Origin: Galerina marginata
Lineage: Eukaryota > Basidiomycota > Agaricomycetes > Agaricales > Galerinaceae
DNA: 64,000 nucleotides
Reading direction: 5' to 3'
Assembly (NCBI GenBank): GCA_023014335.1
Contig: JAECYW010000001.1
Location: 2,728,001 to 2,792,000 of the forward strand
Position numbers and translations under genes: made by a program. Numbering within the stretch: the first letter of the stretch is position 1; every line of letters begins with the position of its first letter. Shown piece by piece: positions 41,144 through 53,600 of the stretch. A model generated the notes under the pieces. It was given only the letters and a program-made list of their open reading frames with translations, did not search any database and was not told where the DNA came from.

Positions 41144-43314
41144 TCATGTATCTCCTAAGACCAACTTCTCCACAAGACTCCGGACGGCAGTGGCGTCTGC
41201 CCGACCTCTACTCTTCTTCATCACATGTCCGACAATCTTGTTCAGCACATTCTTATTCCCAGAGCGGAGGGCTGCCACTTCGCTGGGCAGGCTAGCTATT
41301 GCTGATTTGCATAAGGCTTCGAGTTCCGAAATTGGTGAGACAGGAGTCGACGAGGACTCAGAAGACTTCAATGTAGAAGGCGACGAGGTCGTTAGAGCTA
41401 TTAATTCCAGTTCTCTCGCGATTTCTTTTGGGGAACGATTTGATGGTTTGGCCAGCATGTGGCGAAGGAGGAATTTACCAGATGTGCCTGTAAATCCATG
41501 AGTCAGAGGTTGGACGGAGATGGAACAGTTCACGAACCAGTGATGATTCTATTCTGCACCAAATCAACGAGTTCTCCAAACTGATCAGTGGTTAACGGAT
41601 TGTTGCTGAACGTGTCTTTCCGTGCAGCCAACTGCCCGAGCAGCTCATGTGTTAACCTGTATTCGTTAATTGCAATTCACTCAATCCGGAGGAAGGACCA
41701 TACCAATTCAAAAGAACGACAGGGTCTCGTATCGTGCCTTCCCCGCTCGTTGTCTGGCATAAACGCTCGAAATAATCAACAACTCCTCCGCCACCTTCGC
41801 CATCAAAAGCAACTTCTCGACCATTGTCGACATTCAGTAAGACTTCCAGACTTTGAGGTTTCCCTTGCAGCGAGGGATATTTCTCCAGTAATCGAGAGCG
41901 GATTTCCCATGGAAGAGGTGGTAACTTGGTTCGGATTTCATCCAGACGGGACTGTGTAAAGGCTCTGTTACTAATTGGACAAGAACACAAGCAACGAGAG
42001 ATCCACCTGACTGAGGATCAAGACACCCAAGTTTGGGTCAGGCATGTATCTATAGTCCGGTGCGTCCTCCTTAGAACGAAGTCGGAAGGTTTCGAATGTG
42101 TTTTCGTCAAATCCAAGTGTTTCTTGGGGAACAGCTGTTCCTGGGTTGGCAATGAGGAATTCGGACTGACGTTTGATTTCATGGACTGTATTATTTAATG
42201 GTGCATGTAGGATTAGAGGCAGGAAGGATCTCACTGATTGCAGCCATCATAAATTTAACACTGTTGAGGTTTTTTATCTCGCAACGCGTACCAGGACCGT
42301 CGCCTTTCCGGTTAACGGAAACATTTATATCACAGCGAAGTGATCCCTGACGACGCGTCAAAATGACGATGACAAAAGAGAAAGAGTATTCATACCTGTT
42401 CCATATTGCCATCGCTTGAGCCCATAGCACGTAGTACGGATTGAAGAGTGCGAACGTATGCTCCAGCCTCCTCTGGTGAACTGCAATCCATTCATTCAGG
42501 TCTAAAGAGAACAACCAGCAACATGATTAGGCTGACCGGATGTCAGGCTCTGAAACTATTTCCATAAGCCCAGTACCCGCTCTGTTAAGGTCGATATAAG
42601 ATGTAAGGGTTCGTGGGTTGAACGTCGACTTGGCCGTGTCCTGCAATATTCATCAAGCTTTGGCCTGACAAATTACAATAACGCCGCCAACCTGCTCAAG
42701 TTGAATTTGTTTTATTCGAACCACAACAGGAGAAGAATTGGGCAATTCAACCTGGAGTTCACCGTTAGTGGCGATGGGAGCTGGCCATTGCAACGTTAAC
42801 AGGGAGTTGCATGTCCGAAGATTTTAGAGAGCCTACCATATTGTTGAGTAATTTGATATCCAGAGGGCAAGTCGGAATAAAAATAGTGTTTTCGGTCAAA
42901 AGATGACCGTAAGGATATGCGGCATTTCAACGCCAATGCGGTACGGAGGGCTAGGTCCACGCATTTCGGGTTGATTCTCTGTTTCCGTGATCTCAGCGTC
43001 GTCTAAGACTGACAGCTTTATACCCACTGACAGGAAGGGTTCCAGGAAATGCTGCATCGAATGGCGACACATTCGTGTTTGGAGGGTCGTCAAGACTAGA
43101 AGTCAGAGATTCTGGGAGGAATTTAAGGAGAGGATTGTGTTTGGATAAGGCCATTCGTACCTGAAAAAAGCTTTCGACGCGACTTTATCTGAGCGTGGGT
43201 CTCTATTCCGACTACAACCTGCCATCCAGGCCATCGAGGATCCTCCTGGTACGCCCGGAGGTCGTGAAATGAGCGATTCTTCAGCGAATGCACATAGAAA
43301 CGGCGGGCAAACAT
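41144..43314 (-). CDS. mitochondrial Glu-tRNA(Gln) amidotransferase subunit B
   Basis: Eleven exons (43314-43161, 43111-43032, 42978-42837, 42780-42692, 42640-42537, 42480-42396, 42346-42235, 42185-42007, 41951-41704, 41656-41538, 41487-41144) give 551 residues. The start [16 protein letters not shown] is a good mitochondrial presequence. The GatB core follows: [93 protein letters not shown]. The C-terminal GatB/YqeY helical domain ends the protein. With GatA it forms the mitochondrial GatFAB (or GatCAB) complex that converts misacylated Glu-tRNA(Gln) to Gln-tRNA(Gln). It is the orthologue of yeast Pet112. It is divergent from the TRP-like gene, with 136 bases between start codons. Confidence 0.97.
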
Positions 43315-43450
43315 GCCGTGTTATTTTTAAATTGAACATCCGAGGTCAACATTGCAGTCTGACGTAATTTGATGGCTTTCGGCTGTTGAGTTGCTTGGCT
43401 TTCACGTTCGTACTACGTTGACGAACTGGCGGTAGTCGTCGTGTAACACG
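43315..43450. promoter_or_regulatory. 136-bp shared divergent promoter
   Basis: This is the whole interval between the gatB start (minus strand) and the TRP-like start (plus strand). Both promoters and leaders must fit here. No TATA box is evident. Confidence 0.65.
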
Positions 43451-46400
43451 ATGAGGACGTATCTGCCTCCCGCTCTGCTCTCTCTTATACTCCTGTTACT
43501 ACCGTCTGCGACAGCCGACCCTGCGTCGATACCTTTCCAGGATTGCTTTGACGAATCCGACAGCGTTAATCAAAAGCTCAATGTTAGCACTATCTACGCG
43601 CAAGTCCTTCAGAATGCGGAATTTGGGAGATATCTCAATCTTACTGTGGTCGGGACAAGTCCTCAGGATATAGTGGGTCTGACGAATACCAGCACGAGCT
43701 TGTGTAAGTAACCGATCATTGGCTTCTACAGTTTTTTGACGCCTGACGGCATTAACAGCGACACTGTTCACGACCTCGTCTGTCCTGACTCTCAGTGCAT
43801 GGTCGAACAGCACGTATTTATGTCAAAACATGCGACCGCCGAGTCCGCTTCCAGCCGCAAACTCGACCGATGGTTCATATTGCCCGATTCCTAGTGGACC
43901 TTTTGCCTTCTCATCCACCATTCCCTGGGGAAGAAATCGGGAACTCACTACTCTTATCACCCGTCTACGTGCTGTGGATCCTTTTGGGAAAGAACTTGTC
44001 TGCCTTGATATGTTTACCACACCACTCGCTCCACGGCCTACATCACCGTATGGGAATGCCGAAATTATATTTTGGGCTACCGTTGGTCTCGCGATTGCTT
44101 ATTGGTTTTTTGTTGGGATAGCAAGGATCGCTTCAGCGTGGGGTCGCGGAATAACACGCCCGGGGCGTGGTTTATGGTCTCGTGCTCAAAGTGCTGGTTA
44201 CATTCTCGCGAGTGCCATCAGTGGAGAGCGTCTTGCTACAAGCCCAGCACTCATGCGTTTTTGTAAGTCTCCTTATCCTCAGCTTGGCACATCTTCGTGA
44301 CTTTCTAACGTACAGGCACGCCTTCGATGCGCGATGTTATCTTCCACACGCAGTGGTGTGCAGTTCTCGCCATGGTGGCAGTAGAGTGGCCTCAGTTTGT
44401 TTGTACGTATCTTCTCAAACCCAAAAATCTATTTTAGTTTTCATGACTTCTTCACTTAGATCCTCTACTGACCCAAACCGCGTGGTCAACACTTTCTTAC
44501 AGTAAGTGATTTCCTAGCCTCTTTTTTGGTCCATCAAAACTTACCCCCTACTCTCCTCCATAGATATATCTTTAATCCACCCTTCGGAGCCCCATCATTG
44601 GAATGCTCTCAGCTCAACTCCATATTCGCCTCCGGCAGGCTTTGCGGACCAATTCTCGGACTCTAATTCCCCTTTGTTTATCGACCCATCGGTACCCAAC
44701 GTTCTTTTCTCGTTGCCGGCAAACGCCACACAGGGAATATCCTCTTTCGCCTACACTCTAGGGATCCGCCCACAAGACCTATTTCCAACATGTTTGATCC
44801 TCTTTTTGGGTATCATGGGAGGAACTATTGTTATCTCATTCCTTATTTGGGTGGTTGACTACACCATCGGTGTGCTTGTGGATCCAAGTGGTCAAGGACA
44901 TGCCAGTATGAATCGATTGGGAAGGACCCGGAGTCCGGTTTATGGTAGCAAAGACCTGGGAGATAACACTGCCTCAACAGCAATGGACGAAAACAAATCA
45001 TTGACAGGTTCAGGACGCGGAGGTAAATCTCCTATAGCGAGATTTGCCTTGCCGTTAGCGGGCTCTGGAGTCTCCTCTGAACGTGGTATTAACTCGCATA
45101 GATCGTGGTGGCGGCTTCGTACCGACATTGGCACCTTTCACGGTAGTGTCCTTCACGGAAATCTAGTTCGGATACTCGTATTGTTCCATCTGCCCGTCAC
45201 CGTGTTTTCCTGCTATCAAATGACCTTACCGCGAAGCCTTGTCGGGATATCATCTGTAGTTCTCGCCGCTCTGTCTTTCGTCGTGTTTTCCATTCTTATC
45301 CCTGCTCATCTTGTCATTCGAGTAACATTCACGACAACAAACAAGCTTTACGACGAGACGAAGACCTTACTCTCTTTAGGACCTTTGTACAACCACTACC
45401 GCCATGGATCGCAATTATTTGCCAGTCTATTCTTCGCCACGAACATTGCTTTCGGCATCACTGTGGGAGCCGGTCAGAAGAGTGGTACGGCCCAAGCTAT
45501 CATCATTCTGGTCGTAGAAGTAATGTCTGCGCTGGTGACAAGCATATGGCTTCCGTGGGGCAGTGGAGCAAGCATGGGTTTGATAAGCTTCCTATTTTGC
45601 GTGGCCAGGATTGTAATCGCGGTATTGCTGGTCATTTTGACCCAGGCTGTATGTCATTCCTCTTTGACGCGAAATGCATATAGCTGAGTTGGCTGACTAT
45701 GTTCTGGACAGATTTCAATAGGTCCGGCTCCAGGCGGCTGGGTTGCCTACGGCATCCTCATGATTCTTGCCCTCGTCTATCTAGCTCTTTGCCTCATGCT
45801 CCTCGTCAAGATATTAGAGGGAAGTCACTCGCATCATCGGTGTAGTTGGCTTCGATCGTAGCCGTCATGCAGTGGATAGTGGCCTTTTGGGAACTTGCGG
45901 TCTCTTGGGATGTTGCGGTCCCCGGAAACGAAGCAGTCGGCACCGGCGTTCGAGCAAGCGCAAATCTACCAATACCGCTCCATCTCAAACCCAGACAAGA
46001 GATTCAGACCTGTCATCGTATCTACCACCTGTTGGAGGGATTCAGCCCTACGAGGGGACGGTAACCCCTCCCCGCTTCCTGAACTCCAATTCGAGAAAGA
46101 ATTCCGCGAATTCCCAACCTCCGTCTGTACTGAAACCTGAACAGGCGAATAAGCCGTACAGGGAGGAACTTACGGACGCGGAGGATGAAGGTTACATTAT
46201 GGGTGCTTGGCAGCCTTTCCCGAGGACAGGGTATGCAGCCGTGGCTGATGAAACAGGCTCACCGAAACACCAAAAACAATCATCTTCGTCCTCTGGGACC
46301 TACTACAGTTCCAAGTACCGGCTTCTCTCGTGTCGGAGGAGGCAGAGCGCACATAGATACCCCTTACTGCAATCACCACTGGTTCGACGCACACATTCCC

Positions 46401-47110
46401 TTCAATAGGTCAACAAAGTCAAATCCAAGCGAATCATAGCACATCAGCACTAGCGAGTCCGCCACTGTTCTACGAGGAGGGTTTGGACCATGAAGGCGAA
46501 GAAGAAGTGCCGCTTGCGTTGTCCAACGTCGAGATGGGCATGAATGGACTTCCATCTGGCGCTATGCAGCCAGCGCATATACGAACAAAGTCGCAGACGG
46601 CTATCGTTGAAGATTATCTGCCAAACAAACCACCATCCTCTACTTCGATGGCCCAGCAATTCCAACAACAGATACCATCCTCTGGTACTTTAAGACAAAC
46701 GCACGTCTCCTGAAGATACTTATCTCCGCCCTCCAGAGGCGATGGCTGCTACCTCGAAATTCACACTAGGGTGGAGCCGACGATGAGGATTCAACATACG
46801 AGCAGGATCAACAGAAGAAAAAGAAGCCTGGTATTATCTTAGAAGGAACCGAGCGCACAGCAGTGAAGGCCGGACGTCTACAGCTGCCTCGGCGACAGAC
46901 TTGGGTAGAATCGGTGTCGATGAAGAACTTGGTGGAATTGGCACTGCGAATACGACCCAACCTCAACCTCAAAGGTCGTTTGTCGTCATCCGCAAACCAC
47001 CTGGATCGATGGGCCGCCTGAACCAAGCAGCCTCAGGAAGCAGTGATCCGAATCCCACCCAAGGCAACGCCACGTACCCCAAAGCTTCATCACGACCTCC
47101 GACAAGATGA
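43451..47110 (+). CDS. TRP-like polytopic membrane protein, C-terminal part frame-broken
   Basis: Exons 43451-43703, 43759-44262, 44316-44402, 44460-44501, 44564-45648 and 45712 onward are in phase for about 690 residues. A signal peptide (ALLSLILLLLPSATA) precedes a luminal domain with Cys residues (FQDCF, YLCQN, YCPIP) and Asn glycosylation sites, then about nine membrane helices, e.g. IIFWATVGLAIAYWFFVGIA and CLILFLGIMGGTIVISFLIW. This layout fits fungal TRP-like/Flc-Pkd2 proteins (ML-like domain plus TRP region), linked to ion or lipid transport. After KILE (45819) the frame must shift about six times (near 45820, 46296, 46366, 46711, 46770 and between 46800 and 46860) to reach a polar, Ser/Gln-rich cytosolic tail ending in SSRPPTR at 47110. 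Taken literally, the coding frame stops soon after 45819. Whether this is real or a sequence error is discussed in the findings. Confidence 0.82.
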
Positions 47111-47513
47111 AAAGACAGTTTTACTTACGTTTTGCATGACCATGATTGACTCTTTTCTTCTCTCTTGTTTTCCGTCCTCAGTCTTGCATTGCCATGGATT
47201 TTACACCTCTTTTCGAATTTTAGTACATATCGACCTTCTGCTCAACTTGTTGTCAATTTTACGCTTTGCCCAAGGACTAGTATTTTTATCCACTGAATTT
47301 CATGTACCTTATAATCACTTATTAGTCTCCCGTCAATCATGTATGTGCCCAGTATCTTGCGAGATCGTCTCTCAAATGTGATGTTAGACATGTATTGGCT
47401 CCTGCAAATGTACAGATGAAATATAGGCAGTCTCTGGTACACCATTCGTCATGGTATTACAACGAATTACAACAGCTAAAACCACAATTACATAGGCTTG
47501 TACGTCCGAATTT
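47111..47513. other. convergent 3' intergenic region
   Basis: About 400 bases lie between the ends of the TRP-like gene (plus) and the CNH gene (minus). The region is AT-rich and no gene is seen. Confidence 0.6.
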
Positions 47514-50142
47514 TTAGAGATACATGCTACTCGACGTTGAATCTCGATATCCTAGACCCGTAGCTCCTCCTTCCGAAACATATGGACTTCCTCCCCCAAC
47601 CCAGAACACCCTCCAATCCTCCAAACCCTTCCGATACCACCCATAGATGCCTTCCTCTTGTTTTATCCGTCCGTAAATATCTGTCGAGTCCACACTGTCC
47701 ATAGAAAACACAGATGCTGCGCTCGACGAGCCATAGATCTGGGCTAGCCGGTCCCAGTTACCGCCTGCTGCTAAAAACCCGGCTTCGCTTCCGAAATCCT
47801 CTTCTGCTCGCACCATCTCGTCTGGGAATGCGCGTCCTTTTCCTTTCGTATTCATGAACGATATCCCCATTTCCTGTATCTCAAGGCCGTTTTCACCGAA
47901 GGCGACTAGCTGGAGCAGAGCTGGATCGTTGATGGGGTCGTGTCCCTCCGGATCAGACGCGCTGAAACGTGTTTTGGATGTGATTTCCAGAAGATAGCAT
48001 GCAGCGGGGGCGCAAGTGAAGACTTGGTGGGCAATGGGCAGGGCAGGACATGGGTTCGTTTGCCGCGTGTAACAATGTGGACCGGCTGTGTAAGCCCCCC
48101 TTGACCAGGAACGGGTAGGTCACATCGCACGGGCAAGACCCATTTCGACGCAGATTCGCGGATATCGAAGGAGACTCTGGCTCTTTGTCGTAGACTTGCC
48201 GAGCTTACCGTCGACGAGAAGGTATCACGAGAGTAAAGAAGACCTGCAGGTTGAGGCCCTCCGTCTTCACCTAGCTCAATTTCGCCCACAACAGAATCCG
48301 CTAAGCGAATGAAGCCCGCCTTTTTGTCGAAGACGACAAAGATGCTAAGGTGGGTTCCATAGCTCAGAGGGGTAGTGGATGCGGTGCTTACAACTCCTTT
48401 CAGAGTGCCGCCACTGTCTGATCGTTTGTGTGAGTGAAATCGGCCTGGGCTTCGTTCCTCCAAGGGGTTCCGGGCATCCGTGACCGTCTGCTGGATGAAA
48501 GCCAGGCTACGAGGTTGTAGCGGTGTATAGAATTCCTATTGAACAAGTTCATTAAAAATATTCAGATAAGAAAGAACTAAGCGTCCAACCTTGACAAATC
48601 TATAGGCCCTTTCTCCCTTTGGAGTCTCATATAAAAAATATATTCGACTTGGTGGCGATTGCCTAGCAATTGTCCGCCTGTACCCTTGCCCTTCCGACTT
48701 TCATCGCTCCATGTTGCAAACGCGATTACGGAAGCGCCAGCCAGACGAGAACCAGGAGATGCCAGTGGGACGAAATCGGTTGCCCATCTGAGTGGGAGAT
48801 CTTCGACCATATCCCATCCTGATTCATCGGAATTTCGCCTAGGGGGGTTACTGCTACGTTCGGGAGTTGGACACCTCGCAAGACTCGGCCCTATGGACCC
48901 CGATGGCGACAGAAAGGATTGGTAAGAGGAGGTCGGTTCCGGTGCAGGGTTTGGCGGAGAATCAATAAGAGACTTGATACCGCGAGCTATACTCCCTTGC
49001 GCTCGATGCTTTTTGGACGGCGTATTTGGTGTTTGCCAAGTAGACATTTTGTGTAGGTCTAGCGGCCTTGACCCCTAGAGGATTGTTTGATAAGAATTAC
49101 TCCAAGATGATCAAACAACTAATTCACCTTCTGGGCGATGGTCCATCTAGCGAGACTGATCAAACTGGCAAGATTATACATACGGGCTGTTCGCGGAGCT
49201 TCAGGATCTTTGCCCAAATAGTGCTGCGAAGGCCCGACCACAGCTAAAACAACGCCTTGGGGAGTCCCGGTGCCATGATCCTCGGCTTCAAGACAAGACA
49301 TCTGATGCACACTGAAACACAGAAGGTCACATTAGCCAAGGATAACACAGAGACGGAATGACATGCCATTCTCCTCGCCACATTAGTCGACATTGGGCTT
49401 CGTCGGGGCCTTTGGTAGTCAGATCTCCTGCTTCAGTCCATTCCTGTGGAAACATATCAAGAACAGAAAGACCGTCGTCATGTCCAACAAGGAGTATCCG
49501 GTCTGCTAGTAAGGGCAATACACAGCGAATTTGAGAGGTTGTGTGAGGTAGAAATCGAGACCCAAAATGATTGATTTTGAGATGCGTGGGTTCTATAGGC
49601 TGACTGACGAAAGGAAGTGGTGCACTGAGTGTGGATGTATCATCTCCGGAGTCTAGAGGTGGCTCCTGGATGGTACAAACTGGCCGTTTGTATGTGCAAA
49701 GGTAGATTGAAAGTAGGTGGGTTAGGAGTCTGGCCGGCTACCGGGGGAGGGGTTTCGAGCTCAACCTATGGCGACCAATTAAAACGGTTCCTTGATTGAC
49801 AGATGAATAAAACTGACAGGACCACCTTGGTCAGTTTCCCCAGCCGCGTTCTCGTCTTCGTGCACGCTCTTCTGGCGTTATATCTGTGTAACGCTCTGCC
49901 GCTCTGGGGAGAATTAGTAGAGGATACGGTTAGAAGTCCTAGACTCACCTTTTCTCAATCCATCCTCTCCATCTTCCGAACCTGGGCACAACGATTTAGG
50001 ATCGCGGGTATGAAGGATGTTCTTTAAATACCTTGAGTTGGGACCATTCTGGCTAGCGAGATCATCGTAACTTGGAAGTTCATTTTCTCCTGGAATCCCC
50101 AGAGGATCTTGCTCTATCTGAGTGTATTGCTCAGGCAGACAT
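47514..50142 (-). CDS. CNH (citron homology) domain protein, frame-broken in this sequence
   Basis: Seven exons (50142-50032, 49981-49949, 49903-49818, 49765-49367, 49311-49128, 49074-48590, 48535-47514) would encode about 771 residues once six single-base breaks are allowed for. Motifs: LPSYDDLASQNGPNSRFGRWRGWIEKRAAERY near the N-terminus; then a beta-propeller-like CNH region with FGSRFLPHTT, RILLVGHDDGLSVLDMFP, GTPQGVVLAVVGP, RTARMYNLASLISLARW, SVIAFATW, YETPKGERAYRFVK and LLQLVAFGENGLEIQEMGIS. CNH domains bind small GTPases or lipids in RhoGEF and vacuolar proteins; this one lacks a kinase or GEF domain. Breaks lie near 50130, 49837, 49697, 48664, 48640 and 47955. The intron 49312-49366 needs a GC donor. 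Family is well supported; function is unknown. Confidence 0.78.
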
Positions 50143-50673
50143 CTCGTTGTGGTCGTCGTGAAAAGGGGCTGGCCCTGGTAGCGCTGGTAATGTCTTTAAA
50201 GGCGGAATGGCAGTTCAGTCTCTAGGACATCACGTGCGTCGTACCAGTCTATTTTTGGCCATGAACGGAAAGCGGACAAGCGTTGATTTGTCTCCTTTCC
50301 ACCATGATAAAATGTCGACGAAAATCATTCAAAATGCGCCATCTTTCTTTGCGCCCAAACTCTATGGAGGTAGAAATTTTCGAATGCTTAGATTCTCTAG
50401 GTAAAGTTGTAAACAGTATTGGATCGTGGTCTCTCTGACGTATGTACTTTCTCCATCCAGTGAGGTACGGCCATGGCTATGCTCAACTCGGACGTTTGCA
50501 GTGTGTAATACCCGATAGCTTGGGCCAAGGAATGAGCGACCGTAATAAATTATCCTAGAGTCGTAAAATGGCCTGAGACGAAGTAAGTATCCTACAATGC
50601 AGCGTGGGATCAAAGATGAAGAAATCAGGTTATAAAAAGCTTTAAACCTGGCAAGAAGCACAATATTATCAAG
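50143..50673. other. intergenic between CNH and GCP genes
   Basis: About 530 bases. They hold the promoter of the CNH gene and the 3' UTR of the gamma-tubulin complex gene, both read on the minus strand. No additional gene is seen. Confidence 0.6.
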
Positions 50674-53600
50674 TCAGATATCCCAATCTTCCAAAGAAAA
50701 TGCTAAAACTCCGAATGCAGATGCTGCTTCGCTCGTTCCTCCAGCAAGACTTTCGACTCCACGGCGCAGGAAACGTACCAGCCCATCCAATTCAGATGAC
50801 ATCCGTTCGACACGAGCAAAGAAATCCTCTTCCGAAGTGACGGACTGTCCCGGTCATAGAGAACGAGGGTTCTGGTGGTTCGTTGATATGGTCACCGTTC
50901 TCTGGCATCAAGAATGTCGTCCTCTTCGTCCGAACTATCGTTTTGCACCCTGGAGAAACTGGGAGAACCCAATCACATTTCGTTTTTGGCGTCGTTGTCG
51001 TCGGCTACGATGTCGCTTCATGATGATGGACTGGCGAGAAACGTCCAGGGTCGCCGTAGTATCGCCTGCAAAGTGCAACGAATCCATCACTGAAATGAAG
51101 ACACATGTCAAGGATAGAGAGAACGGATCTGTGCAAAGCTGATGTCTGAAAGGAAAATACTTCTGAACAAAACTATGAAGCAAGTGAGCATTGCCTACGT
51201 TTGGTTTCAAAAGGCAACGACCTCTGATTTTCTCAAGGCTATTTAAGTCGTTGGTACTTGGCTGATTTTACGCCAGAAATAACCACTCACTGTTCGTCAT
51301 GCATTTGGATCATCTCAGTCAAGAGATGTTGCTTTTCGAAAAAGCTTCGTGGAACCGTGATATTTCTGCAGTGAATGACCTAGCATGAGAGGGTGGTTAA
51401 GTTTCGAAAAATGCAAGTAACCAAGAGATAACCCACATATGTCGTCAGGAAGTTCAGCAGTGTACTATAACACCGTCAATTCATTATGTGGGAGTATTCA
51501 ATAAACCTGACCTACTTGATGAACCAGTTCAACCTGCTCCTCATGGCATAAAAAACCTTAAGCTCTTCCTTCAATTTCTTTCCCCTTCCCCGCCCGTCTC
51601 GCACTAGTATTCTTTCCAACACGCTCTTCGCCCGTCGTATCTGCAACAAGAAGACGAAAATGTCGCTATATCCTTGTATCGTTTTTGGTTGGAAGATGTA
51701 GGTCAAAGGAAACGGAACAGCGTATTCCAGCCAGAGCCCATCAATAGCTTTCACTGTTCGTTTTATGGATCGGTCTTTCTCTTTATTTCCTCTATAGGAG
51801 AACCGAACCAGTGAAGGGTTAACCCATTCTTTAGTCCCGGCGTTCATGTTGGCCTCGATAACATCGTTAAAGGCGGTGTTCAGGGAATGAAAGTCACCCC
51901 AAGGAAGAGAAGAGTCCATCTCAAGATTGCAACAGATAGTCAATACCCAAAAACTAACGAAAAAAAAATCTTACCTTGGTAAATAATACATCGATGAAAT
52001 GGCTCATTGCATCTCCCTTCCTCATCAAGAAAAGATCTTCGATCGCCTCCAGGTGCCTCCATAAGGTGCAATCCTCGACAAGAACCTTCACAAGGCGGGC
52101 TCCTGTTTCTTGGCAATGCGAAAGCAACCCGTCATAAATGAGACGAGAGAGCGTATCGATTGACACCGAAAACAGTCCAGAATTTCTGTCTCTGACTCCA
52201 TCCATCTCGAGTGGTTCCAAGTTGTTATCGATTAAAGACCCGAAAGTTTTCCAATCATTGAACACGCTGGAGAAAAGAGGCGCACCAAGTGCTCGCATGA
52301 GACCGACCGCCTTTCCCGTGCTCAGGACAAGCTCGGCAACATGTTCTAGAAAGAGGGGTATCGCCCTCCGAATTGAAGTCGGTCCATGCGAAATTGATCC
52401 ACCTTCGACACGGGCCAACTTCTCCAGATAATACAACCCTCTCTCAATGCATATCCTTCTTGCCAAAACTCTGGATCAAGCAAACCCAACCCTATCATCC
52501 CAACTCCAACTCCGCTGCTTTCAATGAAAAACTCATCATCCAGCTCATCAGCCATGCCATACTTTCCACCGGTGCCAACCCCTAAACCCATTCCCATTCC
52601 GTCCTTGAGCCACCTCCCTACCATACTCCAAACTGGCTCTGCTGTGCGTACAAAAACATGCATGAGAGCGTCGCTCGTTACCGTATCCTGTCTCTCCATG
52701 TGCTGCTGCACACTAGAGAAAAGTGTGTCCAACAGAAGGGCGGTTAAGGCTGCCGGTTGTCGCATTTGTGTGACTTCATCGAACAATGAAAAATCACCTC
52801 CGGGTGAGATTTGGAAGGCCTTCTGCACGATCTCGAGGAGAACGTCAAAAGAATCCTCGTACTCGTCGCGAATCGCCCTCTCCGTGCCCAGAAGACTAAC
52901 AACGAGCGGTTTCTCGTCAACGCCGGCATAGGCACGACACATGGCTTCCTCTCGTGCAGCACACCACGCATCGAAGGCTCGAATGGCTTCGTCGATGGCG
53001 TCTGCGAATGCTTCGCAAGTTCGTGTCGAAGTTACCTTCCTGGTCCTCTGCTTCCCGGAGATAGAGCGCGAAACGACGGCAGATGCGAAACGACGTAGAT
53101 TTTGAACTGTGGTGGCTGTCCTTGCCAAAGATAAGATGATGGACTCCTGAGAAGCCAAGCTTAGATGTATCAGTCTTGGTGTGCTTGATGTTGTCTGTAT
53201 AATCGGAAATTTAGATAGGAATTAAGGCGGTAACATCAAGATGAATCATACGGTGAATGATTCGTCTTTCCACGTAAGAATTGTATTCTTGTTGCCTTGA
53301 AGTGCCATGAGAATCTCCCGGGTCATGTCATCTTCATCGATATAACGCTAATCGGTAGAGTCATTTGGTGTTGAAGATATTGCCTGAAAGACGTACCTCT
53401 GCTTGCAGCATGGCCTGAGCATCCTGAAAGCCACTTGCTTGAGCAAGAACCCGTGTAAGAGTGGGACCTGGAGCCGTTTGTGTTAGAATCGATGAATCAG
53501 AACGTATCAATAAGATTGCCTAGCGTAGATGGGTCTCCAATATCAAACTGGGAACCAATAGCAGCATCGGTATGCCAATCGTCCCTCCAGTATTGCTTGG

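Noticed and set aside
45806..45845. A 40-nt intron explaining the first frame shift of the TRP-like gene
   Set aside because: GT and AG exist, but joining them gives the wrong phase and loses the natural continuation into VVGFDRSRHAVDSG.
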